Shown here in pieces: positions 1-10,205 of a DNA stretch of 64,000 nt. The stretch lies in contig CM035151.1 in NCBI GenBank assembly GCA_020205615.1, positions 39,366,977 through 39,430,976 on the forward strand, in the 5' to 3' direction. The first letter of the stretch is position 1. Each line of letters starts with the position of its first letter. This stretch comes from Panax quinquefolius. Its lineage: Eukaryota; Streptophyta; Magnoliopsida; Apiales; Araliaceae. Below the pieces are notes generated by a model, which ran no database searches, was not told where the DNA came from, and saw nothing but the letters and a program-made list of their open reading frames with translations. Both the position numbers and the translations under genes were made by a program.

Positions 1-3
1 AAA

Positions 4-1008
4 ATGCCGCCAAGAAGGAGACAACGAAATCGAGCGCTTAATGTTAACCAACCCAGGGGTGGTCCTGATTAATCCAATGCATGAGTTCGTTAATCTTTTA
101 ACTAACACGCATTTAATAGAACGAGGGCTAATGTACCCGTGATTCCTGGAGTAGTACGAGCTACTACTTTTAAGGATTTCAAAAGTGTAGGTCCGTCGAA
201 GTTCAAAGGAACTACGAACCTTATAGAAGCCCAGACTTGGGTAAAAGAAATCGAGAAAGCATTTGTAATAGCAAATGTTGAGGAGGGTCAAAAGGTTGCC
301 TTTGCAACCTATTTGATCAAATGAGAGGCCAATTTTGGTGGGAGGCAAACCAAGCTAGGGCCAATATAGGAAACCTAACGTGGGAGAGGTTCAAGGAGAT
401 TTTCTTCGAGAACTATTTTCCCACGAGTATGCAAGGGAGGATGGAAATGAGGTTTCTAGAATTGAGACAAGGGGATATGACAGTTCCCCAGTATGCTGCC
501 AAGTTTAATGAACTGGCACGATTTGTTCCACATCAAGTGGACACTGAAGTGAGAAAGGCTAGAAGGTTCGAAAGCAGGCTTGAAACCCCGCTCTATAGCC
601 AAATCTCTCGTGTTCCAAAGTACTTCCTTTGGAACCATACCGAAAAGGAAATAATTGCGAGAAGGTTGGAATGAGGCTCTTAGCCAAGATTACACAAAGA
701 TAAGAAGACCAAAGGCGGGGTTGATGGAGGAACCAAGACCGAGGGAGCCATTGGGAGTGGCGGCGTCCGAAGAGAAAAAAGGCTTTAACTCAGGGAATAC
801 CGGAGTAAAACAAGGGGACTCAAGAGGAGGATGGAGGCTCAGAAAAACTCCGTGGGAAGACTCACTTAGAGTCCTGTCTCAAAGGTAAGGCGGTATGTTA
901 TAATTATTGATAGGAAGGGCACATTTCGCTAACTCGTCCCAATCCAAAGAAAAATCACGGATGCTTTGTATGTGGATCAACCACCACATAGCAAAAGAAC
1001 CGACCAAG
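4..1008 (+). pseudogene. gag: gag of element A, decayed
   Basis: Would encode the capsid/nucleocapsid protein that packages element RNA into cytoplasmic particles. The start is set at ATG 4, which opens with Met-Pro-Pro-Arg-Arg-Arg, like the gag start of element B. Recognisable capsid stretches are TFKDFKSVGPSKF (about 166-210), FWWEANQA (about 333-356), LTWERFKEIFFENYFP (about 375-422) and FLELRQGDM (about 462-480). The frame shifts near 320 and again near 640-660, with stops in the first 130 bases. A remnant zinc knuckle (CFVCG, about 964-978) is followed by a stop, so the CCHC motif is destroyed. Identity is firm; exact end is not. Confidence 0.88.
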
Positions 1009-1140
1009 AAGGGATATAAGGAAATAAGGAACTAATAGCGGGAAGTTAGCTATTAGTGGTCCAAATTCAATGGGAAATCAATGGCCCGCATTTTAATATG
1101 ACGGTCCAAGATGCGGTGGCATCGGGGATGTAGTTGCAGT

Positions 1141-1594
1141 ATTATTCGATCAACAATATAAATGCATACGTTCTATTTGATTCGGGTGCTACTTGTTCGT
1201 TTATAGCATGTGATTTTGCTAGATGACTAGAATTATTTCCCAAAAAATTACCTATACCTTTGAACATTAAGGTAGCAAACGAAGAGATAATTCTTGTTGA
1301 AGATATTCATAGGAGTTGTTGCGTAGATGTACGTGGTTGTAAGTTATCGGTAGATTTAATACGGATAAAGTTAGGAGAATTCGACGTAATTCTCAGAATG
1401 GACTGGTTAATTAACCATGGAGCACTTATAGATTGCCAAAAGAAATGTGTGAGCATCAGGACGTTGAAACAACCTCATGTAGTATTTTACGGTAGTAAAT
1501 TGCCGGGACGTCCGTGTTGCCTTATGATGACACAAACTAGAAAACTTTTAAGGAAGGGTTGCGTAGGTTACCTATGCCATGTTGTTGATACTTA
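1141..1594 (+). pseudogene. aspartic protease of element A, decayed
   Basis: Retropepsin-type protease that would mature Gag-Pol. The catalytic motif reads Asp-Ser-Gly-Ala (about 1179-1190) in place of the usual Asp-Thr/Ser-Gly, followed by CSFIA. About 210 bases later the family's second conserved motif, ILGMDWL, appears as ILRMDWL. A stop lies between the two (near 1225) and another precedes the RT (1593-1595). The order and spacing match the Ty3 protease between gag and RT. Family assignment is confident from these two motifs; it cannot be functional as read. Confidence 0.85.
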
Positions 1595-1598
1595 GAGA

Positions 1599-2383
1599 GT
1601 GGGAGCAACCATGGAACAAATACCTATAGTAAACGAATTCATGGATGTATTTCCAAGTGAGTTACCGGGTGTACCGCCGGATAGGGAGATCGAATTTGTG
1701 ATAGACACTGTGCCAGGAACGACACCGGTCTCAAGGGCACTGTACCGTATGGCGCCTGTGGAAATAAAAGAACTTATGGTTCAACTACAGGAACTATCGG
1801 ACAAGAAACACATTCAGCCAAGTGTTTCGCCGTGGGGAGCACCGATGTTGTTTGTCAAGAAGAAAGACGGATCGTTAAGGCTTGGTATCGAGTATCGGGA
1901 GTTGAATAAGTTAACGATAAAGAATAAATACCCATTACCCAGGATCGATGATCTCTTTGATCAATTGAAAGGGGCAAAGTATTTCTCTAAAATAGATTTG
2001 CGGACGGGGTATCATCAGTTGAAGGTTAGGAAGGAAGATTCAGAACTCGTTATGATCATTACAAGTTTCTGGTGATGTCATTTGGGTTGACGAATGCACC
2101 AGCTGCATTTATGGATGTGATGAATAGAGTGTTCAAATTATATTTGGACAAGTTCGTCGTGGTGTTTATCAATGATATTCTAGTCTATTCTAAGACGCTA
2201 GAAGATCATGCCGAACACTTAACATTAGTGTTGGAGACACTAAGGAAGGAGAAGTTATATGCGAAATTCACCAAATGTGAATTTTGGTTAGAAAAGTTGC
2301 ACTTTTTAGGTCATGTCATTGACATATGGGATTTCAGTGGATCCAGTGAAGGTGGAAGCAGTAATGAATTGGGAACAACCGAA
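1599..2383 (+). pseudogene. reverse transcriptase of element A, frameshifted and catalytically altered
   Basis: Ty3 reverse transcriptase. In order: the linker [17 protein letters not shown], the thumb-proximal [11 protein letters not shown], palm motifs [16 protein letters not shown] and [20 protein letters not shown], then [13 protein letters not shown]. The frame shifts at about 2070, where a segment around the motif [13 protein letters not shown] has been lost, and resumes with [14 protein letters not shown]. The catalytic box reads Phe-Ile-Asn-Asp where the family has Phe-Ile-Asp-Asp, so the first catalytic aspartate is gone. A further shift near 2320 moves into the connection domain. 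Chromovirus (Tekay/Del) type by the sequence around YLDKFVVVF. Confidence 0.93.
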
Positions 2384-2965
2384 AACGCCGACTGAGGTGC
2401 GGAGTTTCCTAGGGTTAGCAGGGTACTATCGAAGATTTATCCAAGATTTTTCGAAGATAGCTACCTCGTTGACTAACTTAACAAGGAAGACGGTGAAATA
2501 CGTATGGACGGATAAATGTGAAGACAATTTTCAAGAACTGAAGAAAAGATTAAGTGAAGCTCATGTTTTGTCATTCCCAGATGACACGAGAAATTTTGTA
2601 GTGTATAGTGATGCTTCACATAAAGGACTTGGTTGTGTGCTTATGCAGCATGGTAAAGTCATTACAGATGCATCTCTCAGCAGCTGAAGGATTATGAGAA
2701 AGTTTATCCTACTACTGATGATCCGAACTCGCCATGAGAGTGTTTGCCCTAAAGATATGGAGACATTATCTTTATGGGGAAAAAATCGAGATATATATAC
2801 GGACCATAAAAGTCTAAAGTATATCTTCACCGTAAGAAGTTGAATATGAGATGCGAGAAGATGGTATCGGAGTTGATAAAGGATTATGATTGTGAAATCT
2901 CAGATCACCTCGAAAAGCCATCGATGTAGTTCTTAGGCGCCTTAAGTAGGAAGGGTCGGGAAAAG
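2384..2965 (+). pseudogene. RNase H region of element A, decayed
   Basis: The RT connection ends in [14 protein letters not shown] (about 2400-2441), and the RNase H begins with the sheet [23 protein letters not shown] (first catalytic Asp present), ending in a stop at 2685-2687. Downstream pieces of the same domain, seen in changing frames to about 2965, include [21 protein letters not shown] and LSRKGREKL. They correspond to the family's [17 protein letters not shown] and ALSR blocks. Several stops fall between them. The segment would have degraded the RNA template during cDNA synthesis. Confidence 0.85.
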
Positions 2966-3798
2966 TTGTCTATGTTAACGGCTCAAAATGAGTTAATAAT
3001 AGAGATGGCTAGGATGGAAATAAGAGTGAAGATGCCGAGTGATTCGGGGCAGTTACTCTTTGCGACGGAGATGCAATCTACCATCGTAGAAAGGGTCAAG
3101 GAGGTACAACTCGAGACCAATGAGTGTAACCAAATGAAGAAGCGGTTATCCGAGAAGGAAGAAGTTAATTATTGTCTTGATAATGAGGGATTATTAAGAT
3201 TTGAGGGAAGAATTTGGGTTCCGAATGAGACGAAATTAAAGGAGCAAGTATTATAAGAAGCTCATAGTTTGAGGTACTCGATACATCCTGGTAGCACTAA
3301 GATGTATAAAGACCTTCGACAGAGTTTTTGGTGGCCAAACATGAAGAGAGAAATAGCAGAGTATGTGAGTAGGTGCTTAACTTGTCAAAAAGTTAAGGCC
3401 GAACATCAACGACCCAGTGGTTTATTACAGTCATTGGAGATTCCAAAATAGAAGTGGGAGCATATCACGATGGACTTCGTGGTGGGACTTCCGACGACGC
3501 AAAAAGGGTACGATTCGATTTGGGTAATAGTGGACAGGTTGACGAAGTCTTGCATCATGGATTTCAAGGGTAGTTAGGATGATCACCTACCACTAGTAGA
3601 GTTTGCGTATAACAACAATTATCATGCAAGCATAGGCATGCCACCGTACAAAGCTTTGTATGGAAAGGAAGTGCAGAACACCTTTGTGTTGGGATGAGGT
3701 GGGAGAACGCCGGATGCTAGGACCGGAATTGGTACAACAGACAGCGGATGTGGTAAAGTTAATTCGGATGCGTCTCGTCACGCCTTAGGATGAGCATG
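2966..3798 (+). pseudogene. integrase of element A, catalytic core partly deleted
   Basis: Begins with the linker LFATEMQSTIVERVKEVQ and FEGRIWVP. The HHCC zinc-binding domain follows at about 3270-3400: [28 protein letters not shown] then CLTCQ. The first core motif is MDFVVGLP (about 3470-3494), with its catalytic Asp. After DRLTKS (about 3533-3552) the sequence jumps directly to MDFKGS and [22 protein letters not shown]. The stretch that normally holds the second catalytic Asp (family SDRDPRFTS) and the catalytic Glu is missing. Stops at 3249 and 3449 and a frameshift near 3690 add to the damage. Confidence 0.88.
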
Positions 3799-4263
3799 TA
3801 AGAAGTATGCGGACTCACATGTACTAAGTCGAGAGTTTGAGGTGGGCTCGTATGTGTTTTTAAAGGTATCTCCCTGGAAAGGAAAGATACGCTTTGGAAA
3901 GAAAAAAAAGTTAAGTCCAAGGTTTATAAGACCTTTTGAAGTATTAAAACGGGTGGAAGAGGTAGTGTATATGATAGCATTACCTCCAGACCTAAAACGA
4001 ATACATAACGTGTTTCACGTATCTGTGTTACGTCCATATAAGCCAGGCTATAAGCATGTAATCGAGTATGAGCCGATTCATATCGAGAAAGACTTATCAT
4101 ATGAAGAGTCATGCCGTGCGCAGATCATTGATAGAAAGGAACAAGTTCGAGGAACAAGGTAATACCATCAAGAAAAGTATTATGGAAGAACCACGACGTG
4201 AAGAAGCTTAATGTGGAACTAGAAGAAAAGATGAAGAAAAATTTTCCTCATCTATTTGATTAA
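3799..4263 (+). pseudogene. integrase C-terminus with chromodomain-like tail, element A
   Basis: Contains the GPY/F-type module (VGSYVFLKVSP, then FIRPFEVLKRVEEVVYMIALP, HNVFHVSVLRPYKP) followed by the tail IEKDLSYEESCRAQIIDRKEQ. A frame change near 4145 continues into VIPSRKVLWKNHD and a terminal FPHLFD, stop at 4261-4263. In chromoviruses this tail (LVKVLWRNH...ATWE...PHLF) is a degenerate chromodomain thought to direct integration to heterochromatin. Here the aromatic ATWE segment is changed to LNVELEE. Lies 30 bases before the polypurine tract, as expected for the end of pol. Confidence 0.88.
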
Positions 4264-4293
4264 AGTAAGACGAGATTCTGGGGACAGAATCTT

Positions 4294-4309
4294 TATAAGG
4301 GGGGAATAA
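4294..4309 (+). other. polypurine tract of element A
   Basis: Purine-rich run ATAAGGGGGGAATAA directly before the LTR start TGTAACGACC. This is the plus-strand cDNA priming site of LTR retrotransposons. Elements B and D have the same ATAAGG-type tract in the same position. Confidence 0.85.
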
Positions 4310-5223
4310 TGTAACGACCGAGAAATTCGGATCTTATTGTAAAATGATTTTAATAAATTAAATAATAATAAAATCATATTCCATGTGTTATCAAGATGGT
4401 TGTCATTGTATAACCTATTGATGTTAGAATGTCGTAGTATTTGAGCTACGTGGATAAATTAAAGTGTTTGAATTTCCAAGACGAAAATAAAAGTTTTTCG
4501 AGAAATTTTCCAAAAAACACTATTCATCGATATTTTCTCGAGATATAATTTTGAATTTCCGAGAAATACGCAATGATGGAATATCAAGGTAAGATGGATT
4601 ATGTAATAAAAATCTAGTTATGGAAAATGTAATAATTCGCTTGTGGACTTAATTTATAAAGGTTAAGTAAAGCGAAGTGGTAAGGAATAAGTAATAAGTG
4701 TATGATACTTGGTATTGTACGAAGAAATGAAAGCGAGTATAATACGAAGTATTATACAAGTTTGTATGAATGATGAAATACCGTATATAAATTCTATATG
4801 AATTAGAATACAAGAATAATGCATCAACTATATGTGTATGTATTATGGAATGTTAATGGACTTGGAAAGATTAATAAGAATTAATATAAGTCCAAGTGAA
4901 TTAAAGAGAGAAGCCCAACTATTAATTAATGAACCAACTAGTGGTTATTAATGCAAAGCCCAAAGAGTGAATTAATGTAAGCCCAAGCTAGAATCTATGG
5001 GTTGTATGACCCATGGGGCGAACCATATTAATATGGTTGAATGTGGTGATCAAGTAATGTAATGACCAAGTAATGTGGTGACCAAGTTAGTGTGGTGACC
5101 AAGATTAGAAAGTAATGACCAAGCATAGGATAAGAGATGTGCTAGCCAAGTAATGAATAGTAAGGAGGTGGCTTAAGGAGGTGGGATTGTTTTAATGACC
5201 AATCTACCCTAACCTTGCAAATT

Positions 5224-5233
5224 CTATAAATAT
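5224..5233 (+). promoter_or_regulatory. TATA box of LTR A
   Basis: CTATAAATAT followed about 45 bases later by an AC-rich leader (AATCCAACACTTC). Position inside the LTR and sense orientation fit the Pol II promoter of the element. Transcription start is inferred, not seen. Confidence 0.6.
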
Positions 5234-7479
5234 AGAAGGCTTACAAGCCATTTGTTGGTTGATCAATTAATCCAACACTTCTAAAGTGCTTAAGTGTTAG
5301 AGAGAATAAGCTACACATAAGTCATTCCATAAGTAAGAAGAAGAAGCAAGCTACTTACCAAGACTACAAAAGAGTAAGACATCTTCTCAATTATCTTCTA
5401 TCTCTACCATGATAGGATGATAAGAAAAAGTTGGATTAAGAAACATGAATGAGTAAGTAGTGAACTTAAGCCAATTAAGTTGGTAATAAGTCATTTAAGC
5501 AAGCATAAGTTATAAACTTATGTGAAAATAATATAAACTTGTAAGGAGTTTATTAAGAGAAATGATATGAATGTAAAAGAATTTATATGATCATATGTAT
5601 CATGTATACCTAAGTAAAGTTATATGTAAAGAACATGTAAAGTATGATGATTAAGAAACCTTAATTGTCATAAGTCATGAATAATCAAATTTTAAGTAGT
5701 TTATAAATGATAAGTTATAAGCTCTTGAAGAATAAGTCCAAAAATCTAACAATGAATATAAGTTGTTGTATTAAGTATGTTGAGATGTTCACACGATGAA
5801 TGAAGTTCATTTGTAATGTTGAACAAATCATAAGAAAGAAGAATTGCCGGAATTTGCATGATTGGACGATAAACGTCGAATACGTAAAATTCTCGGAATG
5901 GAAGTCAAATTTTTGTTTGATCACGAGACCATTGTTTTCCAATAGAGATAAGTCATAATTGGCATTTAAGAGTTGCGGACTCAAAAATGACCGGATTCCG
6001 ACTTAGAACGAAGAAACGAGCGTTGAACATTCATGAACGTTTATCGTTTTCGTTAAAAATAAACCAATAGGTGAATTTTTAGAAAATGAAGTCAAATAGA
6101 TAAAATTCTTGAATGTTCATGTAGATTACATAATTTGTGAACCGTAGGCTTTTGAACGAGCCAATTCAGACTTATAACGAAGAAGTTATGCGTCCGGGAA
6201 GTTCACAAAATTCACAAAATAAATTTAGTATTTGGTGCACAGAGTCGAAATACAAGGCCAAACCCTAGGCAAAGACCTAGTTGTCAAGATCTTGAAACAA
6301 AGAATCGAATCTCAAAAGAATTTGCCGCAACGCGAACTATAGTACATATTGTGGCTCACAAATACCATGAACAGCATTCAAAAATCTCGGAGAGTGCGCA
6401 GTGGCCGTGCCCATTAAGTAAGGACTCGCGCCGCAGTGCCAAGTCCAGGACAATGACATTAAGAGCTCACGTCATGTCACGAGATGTAAGATAGAGTGGA
6501 AAATGGCAATACTCTTTAAACAAAGATAGTAATGAAGGTTTCTAAGTATAAAGAAAAGAAAACCTAATTGATTAAAAGTAAACATAATTTAAGGAAGGTA
6601 AGGTAACATTGTTTAAACTTTGTTAAACCATAATGAATGTAATATAAAGGTTGAGATAACCTAGTCAAATATAATGCAAGCATAATGATAAACCGGAACG
6701 AATAGTAAATGAATCTAATACACAATTAGATTGAAATAAAGGGTATGATATAGTCATATACATACTTGATTATATGTGACCTAATGTATGACATTATGTG
6801 ATCATGTATTGTAGAGACTTGAACGACTTGAACATAAAGTTAATATAAAGTAGCAGACGCTAAAGGCAAGTATTCTAACTCTTGTCTCAATTCAATCTGA
6901 ACAAGTTTTTGAGGTTCATGTATTCTTTCGCATGAATTGAGGTATGTTGAAGTTGAAGCCAATTCCTTTGGCTAGACTTGATATATGAATAATCTATTCA
7001 TGTATTATCAAATGTTGCTATCTTTCGCCAACTACTTGATATAGTTTTCAAAAGAAGACTGAAATGTTAAACAAATGTTTTCTCGGTAAAACGACAGGCA
7101 CGTGAGGTTGCCAAATGTTTAAACGTGCATACGTTTAATGGATGTAGTGTTGATCAACATAGAGTACAATAGGCTGATCACCTAGAAGTGCTCGTAAGTG
7201 ATATCGGGCTTATGAACTTGTTTTTGGGTTGTCCTTTTTCCAATAAAGAATGAATACTCGAGGTCTCTGACCGGAGTGAATGTTTTACTAAATGCTGTTG
7301 TTATTTTAAAACATTTTGAAAGAAAAGATGAAGTGCTATTTTGAATTATCAATAGTACTTCATAACTATTGTTCAGTTATTGAAGATATACAATTTGTAT
7401 GTGTCAAGCATGTTGTTATTAAATTATTATACTTGTTGAGTTAGTTATGCTCATTCTTGCTTGAACCATATGAATGCAG

Positions 7480-7541
7480 CTAAGACTGAACATCCCGAAG
7501 GATTGAAAAAGGATAAAGGAAAAGCTAAGGCAGATTACTAA
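7480..7541 (+). CDS. short lysine-rich reading frame in LTR A (possible 3' exon)
   Basis: After ATGAATGCAG (an acceptor-like CAG at 7477-7479) the frame from 7482 reads KTEHPEGLKKDKGKAKADY and stops at 7539-7541. No ATG is in frame nearby, so if translated it would be the last exon of a spliced transcript starting at the LTR promoter. The LTR of element B has a frame of exactly the same length at the equivalent place. The two share 10 of 19 residues, and 7 of those 10 codons differ only synonymously. That pattern suggests coding constraint. Function unknown; basic, likely soluble or nucleic-acid-binding tail (inference). Confidence 0.45.
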
Positions 7542-7760
7542 GCTGTCTTATAATAGTATAGGTCTATTGTTGTAATTTAACTTATATTATGACAAAGAAC
7601 CTTTGTAACGGGTATAGAACTTGGGAAATATCAATATTACTTTAAATATATAGAAGTTATGTTCGTTCTTTGAGATTTTTCAATTGAATGAATGTATGAA
7701 TGTTGTACAGTATAGCACCATCTGTCAGGTTGGAAGATACCCAGATTTGGGGGCGCTACA

Positions 7761-8455
7761 AAATAAATGTGTTTATTTTATCTGAAATATGATTTCAGAT
7801 TGCTAAAATAAAAAAGAGTGTAATTTGGATTTAGCTTTTGATTAAATAAAAGAGTTTATTTTGTTTCAAAACTATTGTTTAGCAAACTTTTGCCCTTTAA
7901 TTGATATTAATGCATAAATGGAGTGGATTTATTATTCATGAGATGAATGTTATTTATTGATGCATATGTTGATATGTATGATAATAAATGAGATTGATTA
8001 GGGACTATGACCAATGTGATTGGATTTTATTTTGTATGGATGCTAAAATCAATGAGTTTTATTAAATGGGGTATGCGTACCTCGTCTTTTATGGTTTTCT
8101 TCTTGATGCAAATTCTATATATCTCTAATGTACTTTCCTTGACTACTTTTCAAGGTTTCTATTTAAATTAAATATTTTATGTAATAGCTAGGATTAGTTA
8201 GAATTTCTCAAAGAACTGGAGATCAAGGAGTAAGGAGCGCTTGAAGATCCGTTGGTAATGAAGCCCGGGTTTAAATGTAATAGTTATATTTAACTGTTAA
8301 TTCTTTCACCCTAGAGTTTGACCTTTTGGTTCACTTAGTGGCTCTAGTGAACCAAACTAGAATAAAAGTTCATAATCAATCCGGGTAGAATATAGTATTC
8401 TATATATGCATGCTAGTATTATGCAAACTTGCTTCACATGTTTAATAATATGATG

Positions 8456-8539
<84 letters not shown>

Positions 8540-8694
8540 ATGCACTAAACAAGATGAGACAATTAATAGCAAACCCCGCAAAAAATTTATATTAAGTCCT
8601 AAGCGTTCAAAGATATTTGGAATATCGAATGTCACCTTCTAGTATGATAAAATTAATAGAGTATTAAATATTTAATATGAGTTTGTTGTGTCAC
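7761..8694 (+). mobile_element. copia-family leader fragment (same family as element H)
   Basis: From 7761 to 8694 the sequence matches, with small differences, the pre-gag leader of copia element H (about 57.0-58.06 kb). Shared landmarks are the AAATAAA...TTTATTT repeats, GATGAATGTTATTTATTGATGC, the GAACCAAACTAGAATAAAAG stretch, a TA/TG microsatellite and the final GAGTTTGTTGTGTCAC. No LTR or coding part is present. It is bounded left by the end of LTR A and right by the start of LTR F, so both elements appear to have inserted into this older copia copy. Confidence 0.75.
8457..8538. repeat. (TA)n(TG)n microsatellite
   Basis: 34 bases of TA repeats run into 48 bases of TG repeats. The same place in copia element H (57832-57888) holds only TA repeats, so the TG half expanded or was lost after the copies separated. 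Confidence 0.97.
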
Positions 8695-8885
8695 TGTGAC
8701 AACCCGAGAATTTATAAGATTAATAAAATTTTAAATGAATAAATAAAGGTTAAATAATAAAACCTAGATTGGGAAATAGATTATTGAATAAGAATTTTGT
8801 GATGGATATATATGGATTATAACCTGAAAGCGATGATCTGATAGCGAGGTATATGCTTTTGGAGATAGTGATTATGTGTATGTGC
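8695..8885 (+). repeat. LTR F, first part
   Basis: Starts TGTGACAACCCGAGAATT, the typical start of a Ty3 LTR, directly after GTCAC (8690-8694), a likely target duplication. It is cut at 8885 by insertion of element E and resumes at 46233 after the duplicated TGTGC. No coding content. The outer end of F has not been found, so it may be a solo or truncated LTR. Confidence 0.6.
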
Positions 8886-10205
8886 TATGACGCCCCCAAA
8901 ATAGGTCCACACGGACCCATTCTGAGTCGCCATATATCACACTATAGAAATCAAATACAAACTTCATTTATATAACTGTTGAACTGTCGTGCAGAGTACA
9001 ACAATACATAAGTTGTGAGTTCTAATACAAATATATATAACTCTCATGGTGCCTCGACCACAACACCTTACAATGGTACTTTACATAAAAGTACAATCAA
9101 TAACTTTTTAAGAAATTAAAATCTTTGGAAAATGCTCAAGGAAACCTTCGTACATGGGAGACCATGCATCTAAGTTATGATAGATATCATATGACCACAG
9201 AATTATCCTTGGTTGACCCAATAGTCCCCAAAGAAAAACGAGAAGATTGATATCATGTTATATCCAATGGCGAGTCTTCTCTTGACATATAATTATCTTC
9301 ATTGTCTCCATTTGAGAATTATATATCAACCAAACTCCAAGATTATATAGGTAGTGCTCATAGATATAATCAGCAAGTGCATGTGCACAACCCTGTCTTA
9401 TGATAACACGAAGTCGTCTGTCATTAAACATCTTGTATGATGGTGGCAAAACACCCTTCCAAAGTTGGGTTCACCTCACCCTATTCGGTTCACCAAAATC
9501 AACAGTTAAAATGAAGTATAAAATACGACACACTTATCTAAATTTATCAATAAAAATATTTCCATACTGTTTTAGGGGAAACCTCAACAGTTATAGACCA
9601 TCGTTCTATTCCCATGTCACCCCCGCTCGACCCAGCTACACTCTTATTACCTGAAAAGAATTGTGAAGTAAAAGGGCGAGCACAACTAGCCCAATAAAAA
9701 ATATCATGACTAAAGATAATTAAATTATCAATAGCCTTCGTCAGTAATAAATCAGAGATTTAGAACATATGGTAGATGATAAAACTTTTCAACCATAGTT
9801 GCAGCGGAACGAGCAATCCATTAGAAGAGTCAAGTAGAGCATAATATCTACCATCTTCTATGATTTAAAAAGTTTATCATCAATTTTATCGCTAAGACTC
9901 TGCTTAATAAATAATCCACATCATCGAATCATCCATGCACTACGGGCCAAGGATATTCTTTAGTATCACGACCACGAATTATCCATGCACTACGGGCCAA
10001 GGATAATTGTGTTTTCATCAACGGTCATGATCATGCTAACAAATAATTCATCTTTGCACCTTTGGTCGAAGAGAACCCATGGCCATGATCATACTAAAAA
10101 CTGTACATCAATGCACTACGGGCCAATGAGGACTTTTACCTCATCATTTATAACATTACGGTCATGATTATACCGAATAATCCTTGGTCATAATCATACC
10201 AAGTC
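8886..10205 (-). repeat. 3' LTR of element E, left part
   Basis: Matches 42968-44290 of the 5' LTR of E. Contains on the minus strand the block CTGGGCTAGTTGTGCTC-like at 9676-9697 and, on the plus strand, repeats of CACTACGGGCCAA (9938-10125) alternating with ATGATCATG-type palindromes. The 84-codon frame across 9400-9654 on the plus strand occurs in both LTR copies only because they are duplicates. Interrupted at 10205 by element B. Confidence 0.88.

Larger units (their letters stand above)
1..7760 (+). mobile_element. Ty3/gypsy chromovirus element A, 5' truncated by window edge
   Basis: The window opens at the start of gag of a Tekay/Del-like Ty3 element and runs through protease, RT, RNase H, integrase, a chromodomain-like C-terminus, a polypurine tract (4294-4309) and a complete 3' LTR (4310-7760). 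The 5' LTR and primer site lie outside the window, so insertion age and target duplication cannot be read. Domain order gag-PR-RT-RH-INT is the Ty3 order. Every domain has stops or frameshifts, and the integrase core has an internal loss, so this copy is dead. It abuts a copia leader fragment at 7761, its probable insertion target. Confidence 0.93.
4310..7760 (+). repeat. 3' LTR of element A (3.45 kb)
   Basis: Begins TGTAACGACCGAG after the polypurine tract and ends TTGGGGGCGCTACA, so it has TG...CA ends, and its ends resemble those of B's LTR. A TATA box is at 5224-5233, giving a U3 of about 0.9 kb and a very long R-U5 of about 2.5 kb. Near the end lies a block (7431-7479) ending in CAG, then a 20-codon frame (7482-7541) described separately. 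No other coding sequence is seen in the LTR. The partner LTR is outside the window, so the boundaries rest on end motifs only. Confidence 0.88.
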
